Assembly: GCA_029246415.1 (NCBI GenBank)
Contig: JAQWNF010000044.1
Location: 1 to 64,000 of the forward strand
Source of the DNA: Glaciecola sp.
Lineage (GTDB): Bacteria; Pseudomonadota; Gammaproteobacteria; Enterobacterales; Alteromonadaceae
DNA: 64,000 nt
Direction: 5' to 3'
This document shows positions 1-9,432 of this stretch, piece by piece. The notes beneath the pieces were generated by a model. The model had not been told where the DNA came from and made no database searches. It saw only the letters and a program-made list of their open reading frames with translations. A program made the translations under genes and the position numbers. The number at the start of each line of letters is the position of its first letter. Position 1 is the stretch's first letter.

Positions 1-111
1 TACAAATTCGATTTTAGAAAATATATATCCTTGCAATAAAAATATGGCTAAGGACATGACAAGGCACAATAAAGTCAAATTGCGAATTTTCTTTGACGTT
101 AACAACATGGT

Positions 112-2652
112 TTACAAATTCTCTTCAAACAACTTAAAGATCCGACGATATTCATCTAACCATGAACTTGGCTGTACAAAACCATGTGGTTCAACTGGAT
201 AAATAGCCGTTTCAAAATCGACTTTTTCTAGTTCAATCATGCGTTGTACTAAACGTACTACATCTACAAAAAACACATTGTCATCCACCATAGGTGCATT
301 CATGAGTAATGGTTTTTGCAGGCCTTGTGCAAAATAAATCGGCGAACTACGCTCATACGCAATCGGGTCAATATCTGGCGTATTTAAGATATTAGCCGTG
401 TACGGTGTATTATAATGTGCCCAGTCCGCTACAGGACGCAATGCAGCACCGGCTTGAAATAAATCAGGTGCAGTAAACAATGCCATAAATGTCATGAAGC
501 CACCATATGATCCGCCATATGTACCAATTCGCTCGCGATCGACATTTGCATTGGCGACTAACCAGTTTACACCATCACGGAGATCTTGGATCTCAGGAGT
601 GCCCATTTGACGATATATCGCCGTGCGCCAATCTCGCCCGTAACCTTTTGATGCGCGATAATCCATATCTAATACGACATAACCTTGTTGGGCAAGCATA
701 TTATGGAACATGTATTCACGAAAATACCCTGACCATCCCATATGCGAGTTTTGTAGATACCCTGCCCCGTGATTAAAAATCACCGCTCGAGCTGGCTCGG
801 CATCTTTAGGATGCGACGGCATATATAAGCGCGAATAAATCGGTTCATCGACATAACTTGATGGGACTTCAATAATACTCGGCGCCTTGAAGCCCATTGC
901 CATATACTCATCAGACACAAATTGACTGATCTTAATCGGTGATGTTACTGACAACGCACTGGTAAGGTATAACTCAGGCGGTCTGTTCATGGTTGAATGC
1001 GTCAACAACAACTGTGTACCATCAGGACTTAATACATAATCAGTCATACCATTAAGTTGCGTCAACGCCTCACTTTTTGGTGTGCTAGCATTGAGATCTG
1101 TTGCAACTCGATACACTTCATAAATACCAGGATGCTTTTTATTCGCTTTGTAATAAATGTACTGACCATCTGGACTTTGCGTGATTTGATCGACCACAAA
1201 GCTGCCTTGTGTCAATGCCTGTAACTTACCGTCAACAGGCTTTATATATAATTGCGAATAGCCACTGTGTTCAGATAAAAAATACAGTGATGGCGAGTGT
1301 TTTAACCAACCAAAGCGATTAAACGCATAATTGATCCATGCTTCATCACTCAAACGATGTTGGGTCACTAACGATTTTTTAGTAAAATCAACCGTTACTA
1401 TCCAACGGTCTTTGTTATCCCATGCTTCTAACATTATCCCGACTTGGTTCGCCGACTCATGCCAATAAATCGGTGGCTCACTCCAATACCAACTGCTAAA
1501 CAAAGTAATGTCACGCGGTAATCGATTGGTTGCGTAGGTTTCCCCTTTCGCCGCAGCATTTTCAGCTTTGACGGACGCGAGCACATCCTCGTTGTAACCA
1601 GGTAATGCACTCTTGGCTAATGCATGCGTCTTGCCAGTCGTCAAATCCAGTAAGTACAACTCATCATTTTGAGGCTTTGCATCCGCGACGCGAGCACGTA
1701 CTTTTTTAGCAGCAATACGCCCATCTTCTTGAATATAGTGCGGCATGATATCGCTGTCTTGAAGCGAGCTACTTTGTTTACGCGTCGCAATTATCGCCCA
1801 TTTGCCATTTGGTGCAACGGAGACTGCAGATAAACGGTGGTCTTTGTCAAAATAAAACGGCTTTGGCGTCAATGCTGCATTAGCCTCAACTAGCGCTTCA
1901 CGATAATCAGCTTTGTCCTGTCGCTGTTGGCGCTTGACTTGAATGTATTCAATTAACTCGATTTGTTCTTGGGCAATGTAATCACCCGCTGGTTTAACCG
2001 CAACAGGTGCATCAGCAAAATTCCATGAAAAAAGCGACTGTCGAACAAAGGTATCAGGATGTATCGCATGAATGTGCGAGCCTTGCTTGAACGATAAACG
2101 TCCATCGAGCATAAACTGTATCTGGCTGACGTTGGCTTGTCCGTGAGAAAACCCATCTGCCCGACCTACTACTTTGTCATAAATAAAACCTTGTTTGTCA
2201 TATATCCAAGCAATAAAACGCCCATCTTGACTGACCACGCGTTCGCTTGATTGTAATAAATGTAAGTCTTTTAATGTCGCTAACGCCCCATTTAATACTA
2301 TCTTTTCAGGGCTGATGGTAAACACATCCTTCACCACACTGCCATCGCGTTTTCGCTCAAATACAATCTGATCGCCTAATACTGACCAGCCTGCGTTATC
2401 AGCAAAACGTCCAAGCCAATCGGGATCTGACATGATCTTTTCTAGTGTTATGGTCGAGTGCTTATCAATAGTTTTTGCCGTTAGTGCAGTCAATGGCGAC
2501 TTATCATGTAAATTCATTGCCGCAGAGGAAGTTAAGGCGGTTTGCTTTACAATTTGAGTATTATTTTTTTCAGAAATGGGTGTTGTCGACTGACACGCAC
2601 TGAGCACCGCCAACGCGATACACGTAATTGAAATACGCAAAGGATGTTGCAT
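112..2652 (-). CDS. S9 family prolyl oligopeptidase-like serine peptidase, lipoprotein
   Basis: Predicted envelope serine peptidase (846 aa) cleaving short peptides, of the dipeptidyl-peptidase IV/prolyl oligopeptidase type. The N-terminus is a lipoprotein signal with lipobox L-S-A-C (Cys20). Residues to about 600 are beta-propeller-like (DPDG/SPDG turn motifs). The C-terminal alpha/beta hydrolase domain shows the nucleophile motif GGSYGGF (Ser715), an Asp in MVDDNV (790/791) and His823 in EPHGF, so the triad is complete. It is a single gene divergent from the glutathione peroxidase gene. The 111 bases downstream to the window edge hold no gene I can see. Substrate preference cannot be read from the sequence. 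Confidence 0.9.
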   Translation of the reverse strand: MQHPLRISITCIALAVLSACQSTTPISEKNNTQIVKQTALTSSAAMNLHDKSPLTALTAKTIDKHSTITLEKIMSDPDWLGRFADNAGWSVLGDQIVFERKRDGSVVKDVFTISPEKIVLNGALATLKDLHLLQSSERVVSQDGRFIAWIYDKQGFIYDKVVGRADGFSHGQANVSQIQFMLDGRLSFKQGSHIHAIHPDTFVRQSLFSWNFADAPVAVKPAGDYIAQEQIELIEYIQVKRQQRQDKADYREALVEANAALTPKPFYFDKDHRLSAVSVAPNGKWAIIATRKQSSSLQDSDIMPHYIQEDGRIAAKKVRARVADAKPQNDELYLLDLTTGKTHALAKSALPGYNEDVLASVKAENAAAKGETYATNRLPRDITLFSSWYWSEPPIYWHESANQVGIMLEAWDNKDRWIVTVDFTKKSLVTQHRLSDEAWINYAFNRFGWLKHSPSLYFLSEHSGYSQLYIKPVDGKLQALTQGSFVVDQITQSPDGQYIYYKANKKHPGIYEVYRVATDLNASTPKSEALTQLNGMTDYVLSPDGTQLLLTHSTMNRPPELYLTSALSVTSPIKISQFVSDEYMAMGFKAPSIIEVPSSYVDEPIYSRLYMPSHPKDAEPARAVIFNHGAGYLQNSHMGWSGYFREYMFHNMLAQQGYVVLDMDYRASKGYGRDWRTAIYRQMGTPEIQDLRDGVNWLVANANVDRERIGTYGGSYGGFMTFMALFTAPDLFQAGAALRPVADWAHYNTPYTANILNTPDIDPIAYERSSPIYFAQGLQKPLLMNAPMVDDNVFFVDVVRLVQRMIELEKVDFETAIYPVEPHGFVQPSSWLDEYRRIFKLFEENL

Positions 2653-2796
2653 AGAGTCGTCTTCCTATATTTATAATAATTATCAATGTGTATGACATCA
2701 CATATTGCTCTGAGGGTAAAGTGCTTCACCCCAGTATGATCTATTTAGTCAAAAGTACGTTACAATAATCATAATCCTAACTCAGAGCATACAATT

Positions 2797-3339
2797 ATGA
2801 AAAAAATCATTTCTCTCGTCGCGTTATTGTTCGTTTCACAATCCGTTATGGCAAATGAATGTCCCGACGTATTAAAATTCATGAAACGTAAACTTAACTC
2901 TCAAGAAACTGTTAACTTTTGCGAAGCTTACAAAGACAAAGCGATATTGTTTGTTAACACCGCTAGTAAATGTGGTTTTACACCGCAATTTGATGGCCTA
3001 GAAAAACTCTACAATGATTACAAAGACAAAAATTTTGTTGTGTTAGGTTTTCCATCAGGTGACTTTAACCAAGAGTTTGATGATGAAGGTAAAACAGCTG
3101 AATTATGCGAATTAACCTATGGCGTAAAGTTTCCCATGTTTGAAACCATTGCTGTGCGTGGTGACGATGCCGATCCACTTTACCGCTTACTTGCCAACAA
3201 AGCTGATTCCGCACCAAAGTGGAATTTTTATAAATATTTAGTTGATCGCAAAGGTAACTTAGTTGATTCATATTCTTCATTTACGAAGCCTCAAGATGAA
3301 GATTTAATCAAAGACATCGAGCGTGCTATCTTGCCATAA
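2797..3339 (+). CDS. Glutathione peroxidase family protein, exported
   Basis: Thiol peroxidase reducing hydroperoxides with glutathione or thioredoxin. It has 180 aa, beginning with a Sec signal peptide that ends near MANE, so it probably acts in the periplasm, unlike the usual cytosolic BtuE/Gpx proteins. The catalytic tetrad is visible: Cys59 (NTASKCGFT; cysteine, not selenocysteine), Gln92 in a diverged FPSGDFNQEF motif, Trp142 and Asn143 in WNFYKYLVD. It is a single gene followed by a good intrinsic terminator. The thiol donor in the periplasm is unknown. Confidence 0.9.
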   Translation: MKKIISLVALLFVSQSVMANECPDVLKFMKRKLNSQETVNFCEAYKDKAILFVNTASKCGFTPQFDGLEKLYNDYKDKNFVVLGFPSGDFNQEFDDEGKTAELCELTYGVKFPMFETIAVRGDDADPLYRLLANKADSAPKWNFYKYLVDRKGNLVDSYSSFTKPQDEDLIKDIERAILP

Positions 3340-3393
3340 CGCAAGGCACAAGCACCACCTTGAACAACAAGTTGAGCAACAAAATTAATTAAG

Positions 3394-3417
3394 AGCTATC
3401 TTCGGATAGCTTTTTTA
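3394..3417 (+). terminator. Intrinsic terminator after the glutathione peroxidase gene
   Basis: AGCTATC and GATAGCT form a 7-bp stem closed by the stable TTCG tetraloop, followed directly by a run of six T. It lies 55 bases after the stop codon. Confidence 0.85.
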
Positions 3418-3545
3418 TTGGCAAGATTTCGTTCCATTTTGTACTTTTCAAACAACACATCAGTTTACTTTAAGCTAACAATTCTTAATCTTTATTTTAA
3501 CTTCTGGGCGTAAGCACTATGACCATTTCATAAAAGGATAGAATA

Positions 3546-4803
3546 ATGTTAAGAGTAGTGCATGCCTCGCCCGATGCCCCTAAAGTAGATATTTTAGCCG
3601 GTGGTACTATTTTAAATGGCTTAGAAGATGTTGATTATCAAGTTGCTTCAGGCATCTTTACAGTTAATGCTACGGTTTACCCTGTTACAGTAAACGCTAA
3701 AACACCCGATGGCGCAGTTGAAGTACTCAGTACCAGTCTTACCGCGAATGCAGATGCGTTAACCAGTGTCATTGCTGTTGGCTCTGTAGCAGATGGTACA
3801 TTAGAATTACTTGCATTACCCACCATGCCTGATATGGCAGCTAGCGGTACAACTCAATTACAAGTCGTGCATGCAGCTCCTTTAGCACCGACAGTTGATA
3901 TCCATGTTACAGCGCCAGATGTCACTACATTCATCATCAGCGACCGTGCTTGCAACCGCCGCTTATAAAGATGCAACCTGCTTAGTTTCAGTCGCATCTG
4001 GTGATTATCGTATTCGCATTACGCCAGCAGGTACAGATACAGTGCTCTTTGATTCAGGTACGGTAACGTTAGCGTCTGAAGAAATGCTATTAATCGCAGC
4101 CACACAAAACGTTGGCCCTGGTGATTCACCTGTTAGTCTGGTTGTTGCAGGTAAAACAGGTGCAGTAACTGTGTTAGATGCCAATACACCAGCACATATT
4201 CGCGTTATTCATGCTGTGGCTGACGCACCTGCAGTCGATGTTATTGCAAATAATGCGTTGACCTTGTTTGATGGGGCACCATTTTTAGGTGTAACAGATT
4301 ATGCAAGTGTTGCATCGGATACGTATTTAATCGATGTCGCTGCCGATGCAGATAATTCAGTAGTGGTGATTGACGATGCCTCGGTAACCTTAGAGGTAGG
4401 CAAAACCTACAGCGCAATTGCACATAATACTATTGCAGATATTGAACTTGATTTAGTCATGGATATGCCGCGTCGTATTGCTACAGAGGCACAAGTACGT
4501 ATATTTCATGCTTCACCGGCAGCTGGAACAGTCGATATTTATGTGACAGCAGATGGTTTTATAACGGATGCGACACCGGCTTTTAGTGGTGTGTCTTTTT
4601 CTGCGGGTATGCTAGCTGAAACCGGCTATGTGTCGCTTGCTGCAGGTGATTATCATGTTACAGTGACACCTACTGGAAGCAAAGATATCGCATTAGAAAC
4701 AGGTTCATTAACTCTATCAGCCAATATGATATACACCGCTCTAGCTGTTGATGCTATAGATGGTGGTGGTCCAGTACAATTAATCTTAGCAGATGATTTT
4801 TAA
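3546..4803 (+). pseudogene. DUF4397 domain protein, frameshifted and without signal peptide
   Basis: Two overlapping reading frames (3546-3968 and about 3925-4803) together encode one protein with repeated DUF4397 domains. The repeats share LRVVHASPDAP, LQVVHAAPLAPTVDI, IRVIHAVADAPAVDV and VRIFHASPAAGTVDI. The break lies near 3925-3945: reading must skip one base (or two are missing) to pass from VDIHVTAPDVTT to SATVLATAAY. DUF4397 proteins are normally secreted or lipid-anchored beta-sandwich proteins. Here translation starts straight in the first repeat after a good ribosome site (AAAAGGA, 7 bases before ATG 3546), and no signal peptide is encoded. Function is unknown. It is either a decayed gene or a sequencing error. 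Confidence 0.75.
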
Positions 4804-4827
4804 GTAGATCACTTAAGCCTTAATAAC

Positions 4828-4876
4828 AAAAAACCGCTTCGACTTCACTACAACATTCAGACTTAGCGGTTTTTTT
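4828..4876. terminator. Bidirectional terminator between convergent genes
   Basis: AAAAAACCGCT and AGCGGTTTTTT pair as an 11-bp stem around a 26-base loop. The A-run on one side and T-run on the other let it serve both the DUF4397 gene and the convergent PLP enzyme gene. Confidence 0.75.
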
Positions 4877-4888
4877 ATAGGTTGAAAC

Positions 4889-6121
4889 CTAGCCTAATGC
4901 TTGATCAAAGTCGCTAATCAAATCGTTAATATCTTCAATACCAATTGATAATCGTACCATTTGGTCAGAGATCCCCATGCGGTCCCGTTCTTCTTGTGTT
5001 GCTTCAAAGTAAATCGTTTGCGCAACGGGTAATGCCAACGTGCGGGTATCACCCAAATGCGTTGCACAGATAACCACATTTAAGCGATTAATAAACTCGA
5101 TGATATTCACGCTCTGTGGCAATTCAATACTCAATATCGCACCATAATGAGAAAACAAATCACGCGCCATAAAATGCTGTGGATGCTCAGACAAACCAGG
5201 ATAAAAGACATTCACTACACCGTTATGATTGGCAAAGTGTTGAGCTAGCTTGCGCGCATTTTCACATGCTTGATGATAGCGTAGTTGCAGTGTTTCCATA
5301 CCTACCAAAATGGTGGAAGCCACATCCGCAGAAAGCGTTGCGCCTAAGTCACGTAATCCTTTTTTGCGGATCTGAGTTAAGCCCCATTGTGCTTTATCAG
5401 CTACTTGGTAAAGAGGTTGAATGTTGGGGTATTGAGTCCAATCAAACAAACCTGTATCTACCACACTCCCGCCAAGTGCTTGTCCATGACCAGAAATATA
5501 TTTGGTTAAGGATGAAACCACTAAGCTAGCCTGACAAGCTTTTGCCGAAAAAATCACACAAGGCGACATTGTATTATCTATTACATACAGTAAATGTTGT
5601 TCTTGGCAGTATTGACCAATCGCACTCATGTCAGCCACTTGGGTCATTGGATTAGATAAGCTTTCGGTGAACACCATTAACGTATTATCTTGTTTCGCAG
5701 CCACAACATTTTGTACGTTAGTCACATCGACAAATGACACTTCGATGCCAAACAGTTGTAAGTGTTTAAAGAAGCTGCGGGTGTTACCAAACAAATATTC
5801 ACTGACGATAATGTGATCGCCTTGTTTGAGCAAGCTCAATAGACACGTACTAATCGCAGCCATACCTGTGGCAAATGTCACGGCCCCCACTCCTTGCTCA
5901 AAATGATTTAACACATTTTGCAAAGCATTCGTGGTGGAAGATGAGGAACGGGCGTATACATGCGCAGCCAATCTACCTTGAAACGCATCGACAATGCCTT
6001 GGGCATCGGGGAATTCAAACAAGACAGATTTATTTGCCGGTGAATGAACCGCACCATCTTGTTGCGGGTTAAATTGTTTATCAGCATGTACTAATTGGGT
6101 TGTAATACCTAAATCTTTCAA
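4889..6121 (-). CDS. Cystathionine gamma-synthase family PLP-dependent enzyme
   Basis: Fold type I PLP enzyme of the Cys/Met metabolism family (410 aa), acting on homoserine esters or sulfur amino acids by gamma- or beta-replacement/elimination. The PLP lysine is Lys207 in SSLTKYISGHG. Other family landmarks are FATGMAAIS, IVSEYLFGNT, ESLSNPMTQVAD and VIDNTMSP. It resembles the broad 'cystathionine gamma-synthase family' rather than canonical MetB or MetZ, so the exact reaction is not assigned. It is monocistronic. I looked upstream for a MetJ box (AGACGTCT) and found none. Confidence 0.85.
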   Translation of the reverse strand: MKDLGITTQLVHADKQFNPQQDGAVHSPANKSVLFEFPDAQGIVDAFQGRLAAHVYARSSSSTTNALQNVLNHFEQGVGAVTFATGMAAISTCLLSLLKQGDHIIVSEYLFGNTRSFFKHLQLFGIEVSFVDVTNVQNVVAAKQDNTLMVFTESLSNPMTQVADMSAIGQYCQEQHLLYVIDNTMSPCVIFSAKACQASLVVSSLTKYISGHGQALGGSVVDTGLFDWTQYPNIQPLYQVADKAQWGLTQIRKKGLRDLGATLSADVASTILVGMETLQLRYHQACENARKLAQHFANHNGVVNVFYPGLSEHPQHFMARDLFSHYGAILSIELPQSVNIIEFINRLNVVICATHLGDTRTLALPVAQTIYFEATQEERDRMGISDQMVRLSIGIEDINDLISDFDQALG

Positions 6122-6313
6122 GAAAAATGTTCCACATAACAGTCATAATGCAGACTTTACCATAAATTCAAACATTTGCATGTGCACTTAATGGCTCAGA
6201 TAGCGTATCATTGAGACAATTTAGTTATTAATTATTTCTTTTATGCGCCTAATACGCACCTATTACACGCCTACGTGCGAAGGATAAAAGAAGTATTACT
6301 CATCGGGTTTTAT

Positions 6314-7081
6314 ATGTGTATTTTGTTTATTGCCGTCAATCAACATCCTGATTATCCGCTCATAATTGCTGCTAATCGCGATGAGTTTCATGCCCGGTTA
6401 ACTCAAGCCTCGCATTTTTGGGATGAGTACCCTGGTATGCTGGCGGGTAAAGATTGCCAAGCTGGTGGTACCTGGTTAGGTGCGCATCGCAATGGTAACT
6501 TCGCTGCACTGACTAATATTCGCGCTCCGTCAAAGGATCGGTTTGATGCACAAACACGCGGCGAACTGGTCGTTCAAGCCCTCCATAATCAAGGCGCTTG
6601 GTTACAACACACTGCACACTTATCGGCAACTGCACATTTATATAATGGGTTTAACTTGGTATATGGCCATTGGCAGGATTTACACGTTTTTAATAGTCAT
6701 TCAGCTGAGCATCATGCCTTAACTGATGGCGTATATGGTTTATCTAATGCACAGCTCAATACCCCTTGGCCCAAAACCCAACAAGGCGTTAGCGCATTAA
6801 ATCATTTATGTCAGCAGTCTGCCCCATTATCGATTGATGCGTTATTTGCAATTTTAACCGATGCGACACAAGCACATGATGAACAACTCCCCGACACAGG
6901 TATTGCTAAGCCTTGGGAAAAATTACTCTCTTCAGTATTTATCCAAAGTCCAGATTATGGCACGCGTTGTTCTACGGTAATCACTATTGATAAAAACCAG
7001 CATCTTACATGGCAAGAACGCAGTTATGCATCATCCGGTCAAATCACCAGCACTCAGCATTTTGACTTCAATTTAGATTAA
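6314..7081 (+). CDS. NRDE family protein (TANGO2-like)
   Basis: Predicted 255-aa cytosolic protein of the NRDE/TANGO2 family, named for the conserved Asn-Arg-Asp-Glu in IIAANRDEFHARL. Family proteins begin Met-Cys, with the Cys a possible Ntn-hydrolase-like nucleophile, so I place the start at ATG 6314 (MCILFIAVNQ) rather than the in-frame GTG at 6275, which would add 13 atypical residues. GGTWLGAHRNGNFAALTN is also typical. The biochemical role of bacterial members is unsettled. It precedes the aminotransferase gene by about 96 bases. Confidence 0.8.
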   Translation: MCILFIAVNQHPDYPLIIAANRDEFHARLTQASHFWDEYPGMLAGKDCQAGGTWLGAHRNGNFAALTNIRAPSKDRFDAQTRGELVVQALHNQGAWLQHTAHLSATAHLYNGFNLVYGHWQDLHVFNSHSAEHHALTDGVYGLSNAQLNTPWPKTQQGVSALNHLCQQSAPLSIDALFAILTDATQAHDEQLPDTGIAKPWEKLLSSVFIQSPDYGTRCSTVITIDKNQHLTWQERSYASSGQITSTQHFDFNLD

Positions 7082-7177
7082 GCAGTAGAAACTGGTCTAA
7101 ATTGTTGATCTTAGGCGTGCAATTGTAATAAAAAGTGGCATAATGCGGTTTCATTCGTTCTTAAAGGTGACATACTC

Positions 7178-8368
7178 GTGTTTGAAGTTCTTCCCGCTCT
7201 TGCTCCCGATCCTATTTTAGGTCTTTCCGCTGCATTTCGTGCCGACCCGAATCCAAAGAAAATTGATTTAGGTGTTGGTGTTTATAAAGACGAACAAGGG
7301 AACACCCCTATCGTCGGTGCTGTTGCTCAAGCACAACTTCGCTTATTAGAAACGGAAACGTCTAAAACTTACATTACCCCACAAGGTGTGCAAGGTTATA
7401 TCGACGGCATGCTCGAATTGTTACTTGGTAAAGGTAATCAAGCTGTATTAGGTAATCGTGTTGCTGCAGTTCAAGCTCCAGGTGGCTGTGGTGCATTACG
7501 TATTTTAGCTGAACTACTTAAGCGTTGTAACGACAATGCAAAAGTGTGGGTCTCAGATCCGACTTGGGCAAATCACATTCCATTGATTGGTAATGCCGGT
7601 CTTGAACTTGCTACCTACCCTTACTTTGATAAGTCTACTGCATCAATTAAATTTGATGAGATGTTAGCGACATTAAAAACGATCCCAAAAGGCGACGTGG
7701 TGTTATTACATGCATGTTGTCACAACCCAACAGGTGCAGATTTAACTCAAGCGCAATGGCGTCAAGTTGCTGAAGTGGCACAACAACAAGGTTGGTTGCC
7801 GTTTATCGATAGTGCTTATCTTGGTTTTGGTGATGATTTAGAAACCGATGCTTTTGGCATGCGTTTAATGGTTGAATCAGTACCAGAAGTAATTATTGCA
7901 GCATCGTGTTCTAAAAACTTTGGTTTATATCGCGAACGTGTTGGTTTGGCAGTGATGGTAACTGAAAACTCAGCACAGACTCCGATTGTGCAATCACAAA
8001 TCCAAGCTATTGCTCGTGGTATCTACTCTATGCCTCCTTCATATGGCGGTGCATTAGTAGATATTATTTTGCATGACGAAGCCCTTAAAGCCTCATGGGT
8101 TGCTGAAGTAGATGAAATGCGTAACCGTATGCGCGATCTTCGCGGCTTACTAGTTAACAAGCTAGCTGAAAATGGTGCACAAAAAGACTTTAGTTTTGTA
8201 AACCAACAAAAAGGCATGTTCTCATTCTTATGTATTAGCCCAGAACAAGTTAAAGCGGTTCGTGCTGATCATAGTGTGTATTTTGTTGATTCATCTCGTG
8301 TCAATATCGCAGGTATCAACCTGACTAACGTCGATGCGTTGGCTAAAGCATTAGTCTCAGTTTTATAA
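7178..8368 (+). CDS. Aspartate/aromatic-amino-acid aminotransferase
   Basis: Class I aminotransferase (396 aa) of the AspC/TyrB group, transferring amino groups between aspartate or aromatic amino acids and 2-oxoglutarate. The PLP lysine is Lys246 in SCSKNFGLYRERVG. The N-terminal LGVGVYKDEQGNTP and HNPTGADLT segments are characteristic, and length equals the family norm. Translation starts at GTG 7178, supported by AAAGGTGA seven bases upstream. Sequence alone does not separate AspC from TyrB. A bidirectional terminator follows. Confidence 0.9.
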   Translation: MFEVLPALAPDPILGLSAAFRADPNPKKIDLGVGVYKDEQGNTPIVGAVAQAQLRLLETETSKTYITPQGVQGYIDGMLELLLGKGNQAVLGNRVAAVQAPGGCGALRILAELLKRCNDNAKVWVSDPTWANHIPLIGNAGLELATYPYFDKSTASIKFDEMLATLKTIPKGDVVLLHACCHNPTGADLTQAQWRQVAEVAQQQGWLPFIDSAYLGFGDDLETDAFGMRLMVESVPEVIIAASCSKNFGLYRERVGLAVMVTENSAQTPIVQSQIQAIARGIYSMPPSYGGALVDIILHDEALKASWVAEVDEMRNRMRDLRGLLVNKLAENGAQKDFSFVNQQKGMFSFLCISPEQVKAVRADHSVYFVDSSRVNIAGINLTNVDALAKALVSVL

Positions 8369-8406
8369 TTACTGCATTGATTTACTCATAAAGTAAATTA
8401 ATTGCC

Positions 8407-8446
8407 ATAAAAAAGCCAGTTCATATGTGAGCTGGCTTTTTTTTTA
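8407..8446. terminator. Bidirectional terminator after the aminotransferase gene
   Basis: GCCAGTTCA pairs with TGAGCTGGC (one G-U pair), bordered by an A-run on the left and nine T on the right. It can end both the aminotransferase transcript and the convergent SDR transcript. Confidence 0.85.
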
Positions 8447-8500
8447 GTATGATTATCAGTGTGAGTGTAATGCTTATATCATCGCTTAAATAATCGTTAA

Positions 8501-9274
8501 TTAAGCTAGCATCCCGCCATCCATAGTCATACAATGCCCATTCATAAAGCTAGATTCTGACGATGCTAGCCATACTATTGCGTTGGCAATTTCTTGCGAT
8601 GTACCAAGACGTTTCATAGGGCTTGCACCGATAATCGAGCGTTGTCCTTTTTCGTCCATATGCGCTAATGTCCGTTGCACCATAGGGGTATCAATAAAAC
8701 TTGGACACACTGCATTGACACGAATGTTTGCTCGTGCATACTCAACAGCTACTGATTTGGTCAAACCAACAACGGCGTGTTTAGTCGCACTATAACCGGA
8801 GATCATCGGTGCAGAGCGAAGTCCAGCCACTGAGGCAACATTAATGATCTGTCCACCTTTTTGTTTAAGCATCATATTCAGTGCTGCCTTCACACAAAAC
8901 CACACACCTTTAATATTCACATCTACATTTTGTAAGAACATTGCATCATCCGTTAAATGAGTAGGCGTTGGTGGATACTCGATACCAGCATTATTAACTA
9001 CCACATCTATGTGGGTAAATTCGTTAATTGCTGCTGCAAACAACCCCTTAACTTGAGTAACATCACTGACATCAGCATGAGCATATATCCCTTTCACACC
9101 AAATTCGTGAATTTTGCTTAACGTCGCCAAACCGTTTTCTTGGTCAATATCAGACAACACTATATTTGCGCCTAATTGAGCAAATGTAAGTGCGCTTTGA
9201 GCTCCTATACCTGAGGCGCCACCAGTAATTAAGACCGTTTTACCGGTAAATGCTTGCTCGTTTAATAATTGCAT
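8501..9274 (-). CDS. SDR family NAD(P)-dependent oxidoreductase
   Basis: Classical short-chain dehydrogenase/reductase (257 aa). The Rossmann motif is TGGASGIG (residues 17-24), NNAG is at 94-97, and the catalytic Ser148, Tyr161 and Lys165 (YSATK) are all present. Asp42 after the second beta strand favours NAD over NADP. The substrate cannot be deduced; the C-terminal MNGHCMTMDGG is common to glucose-dehydrogenase- and ketoreductase-like SDRs. It is divergent from the TonB-dependent receptor, and a 9-bp inverted repeat lies between them, so the two may share a regulator. Confidence 0.88.
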   Translation of the reverse strand: MQLLNEQAFTGKTVLITGGASGIGAQSALTFAQLGANIVLSDIDQENGLATLSKIHEFGVKGIYAHADVSDVTQVKGLFAAAINEFTHIDVVVNNAGIEYPPTPTHLTDDAMFLQNVDVNIKGVWFCVKAALNMMLKQKGGQIINVASVAGLRSAPMISGYSATKHAVVGLTKSVAVEYARANIRVNAVCPSFIDTPMVQRTLAHMDEKGQRSIIGASPMKRLGTSQEIANAIVWLASSESSFMNGHCMTMDGGMLA

Positions 9275-9333
9275 AAAACACCTGTTATTTTATTGTATTA
9301 GCTAATACTTGCATAAATAGCTAACGCCTGGCG

Positions 9334-9354
9334 AATCAATTCCATGAATTGATT
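9334..9354. promoter_or_regulatory. Candidate operator dyad between SDR and TonB receptor genes
   Basis: AATCAATTC and GAATTGATT are perfect 9-base inverted arms with a 3-base centre. The dyad sits just upstream of, and touches, the weak -35 region of the receptor promoter and lies between two divergent genes. The regulator is not identifiable. Confidence 0.5.
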
Positions 9355-9382
9355 ATGGTTCAGGAGAAAAATAGACTATAAT
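9353..9382 (+). promoter_or_regulatory. Predicted sigma70 promoter of the TonB receptor gene
   Basis: A perfect -10 hexamer TATAAT (9377-9382) has a weak -35 TTATGG (9353-9358) at 18-bp spacing. The poor -35 and adjoining dyad suggest activator or repressor control. Confidence 0.5.
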
Positions 9383-9432
9383 CCGCGCGAATTTTTTATT
9401 ACACCATTAAATCTTAATAGGAACATACATAC

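Noticed and set aside
6122-6274. MetJ or riboswitch control of the Cys/Met-type enzyme
   Set aside because: No AGACGTCT-like repeats and no SAM riboswitch fold were recognised upstream of the minus-strand start.
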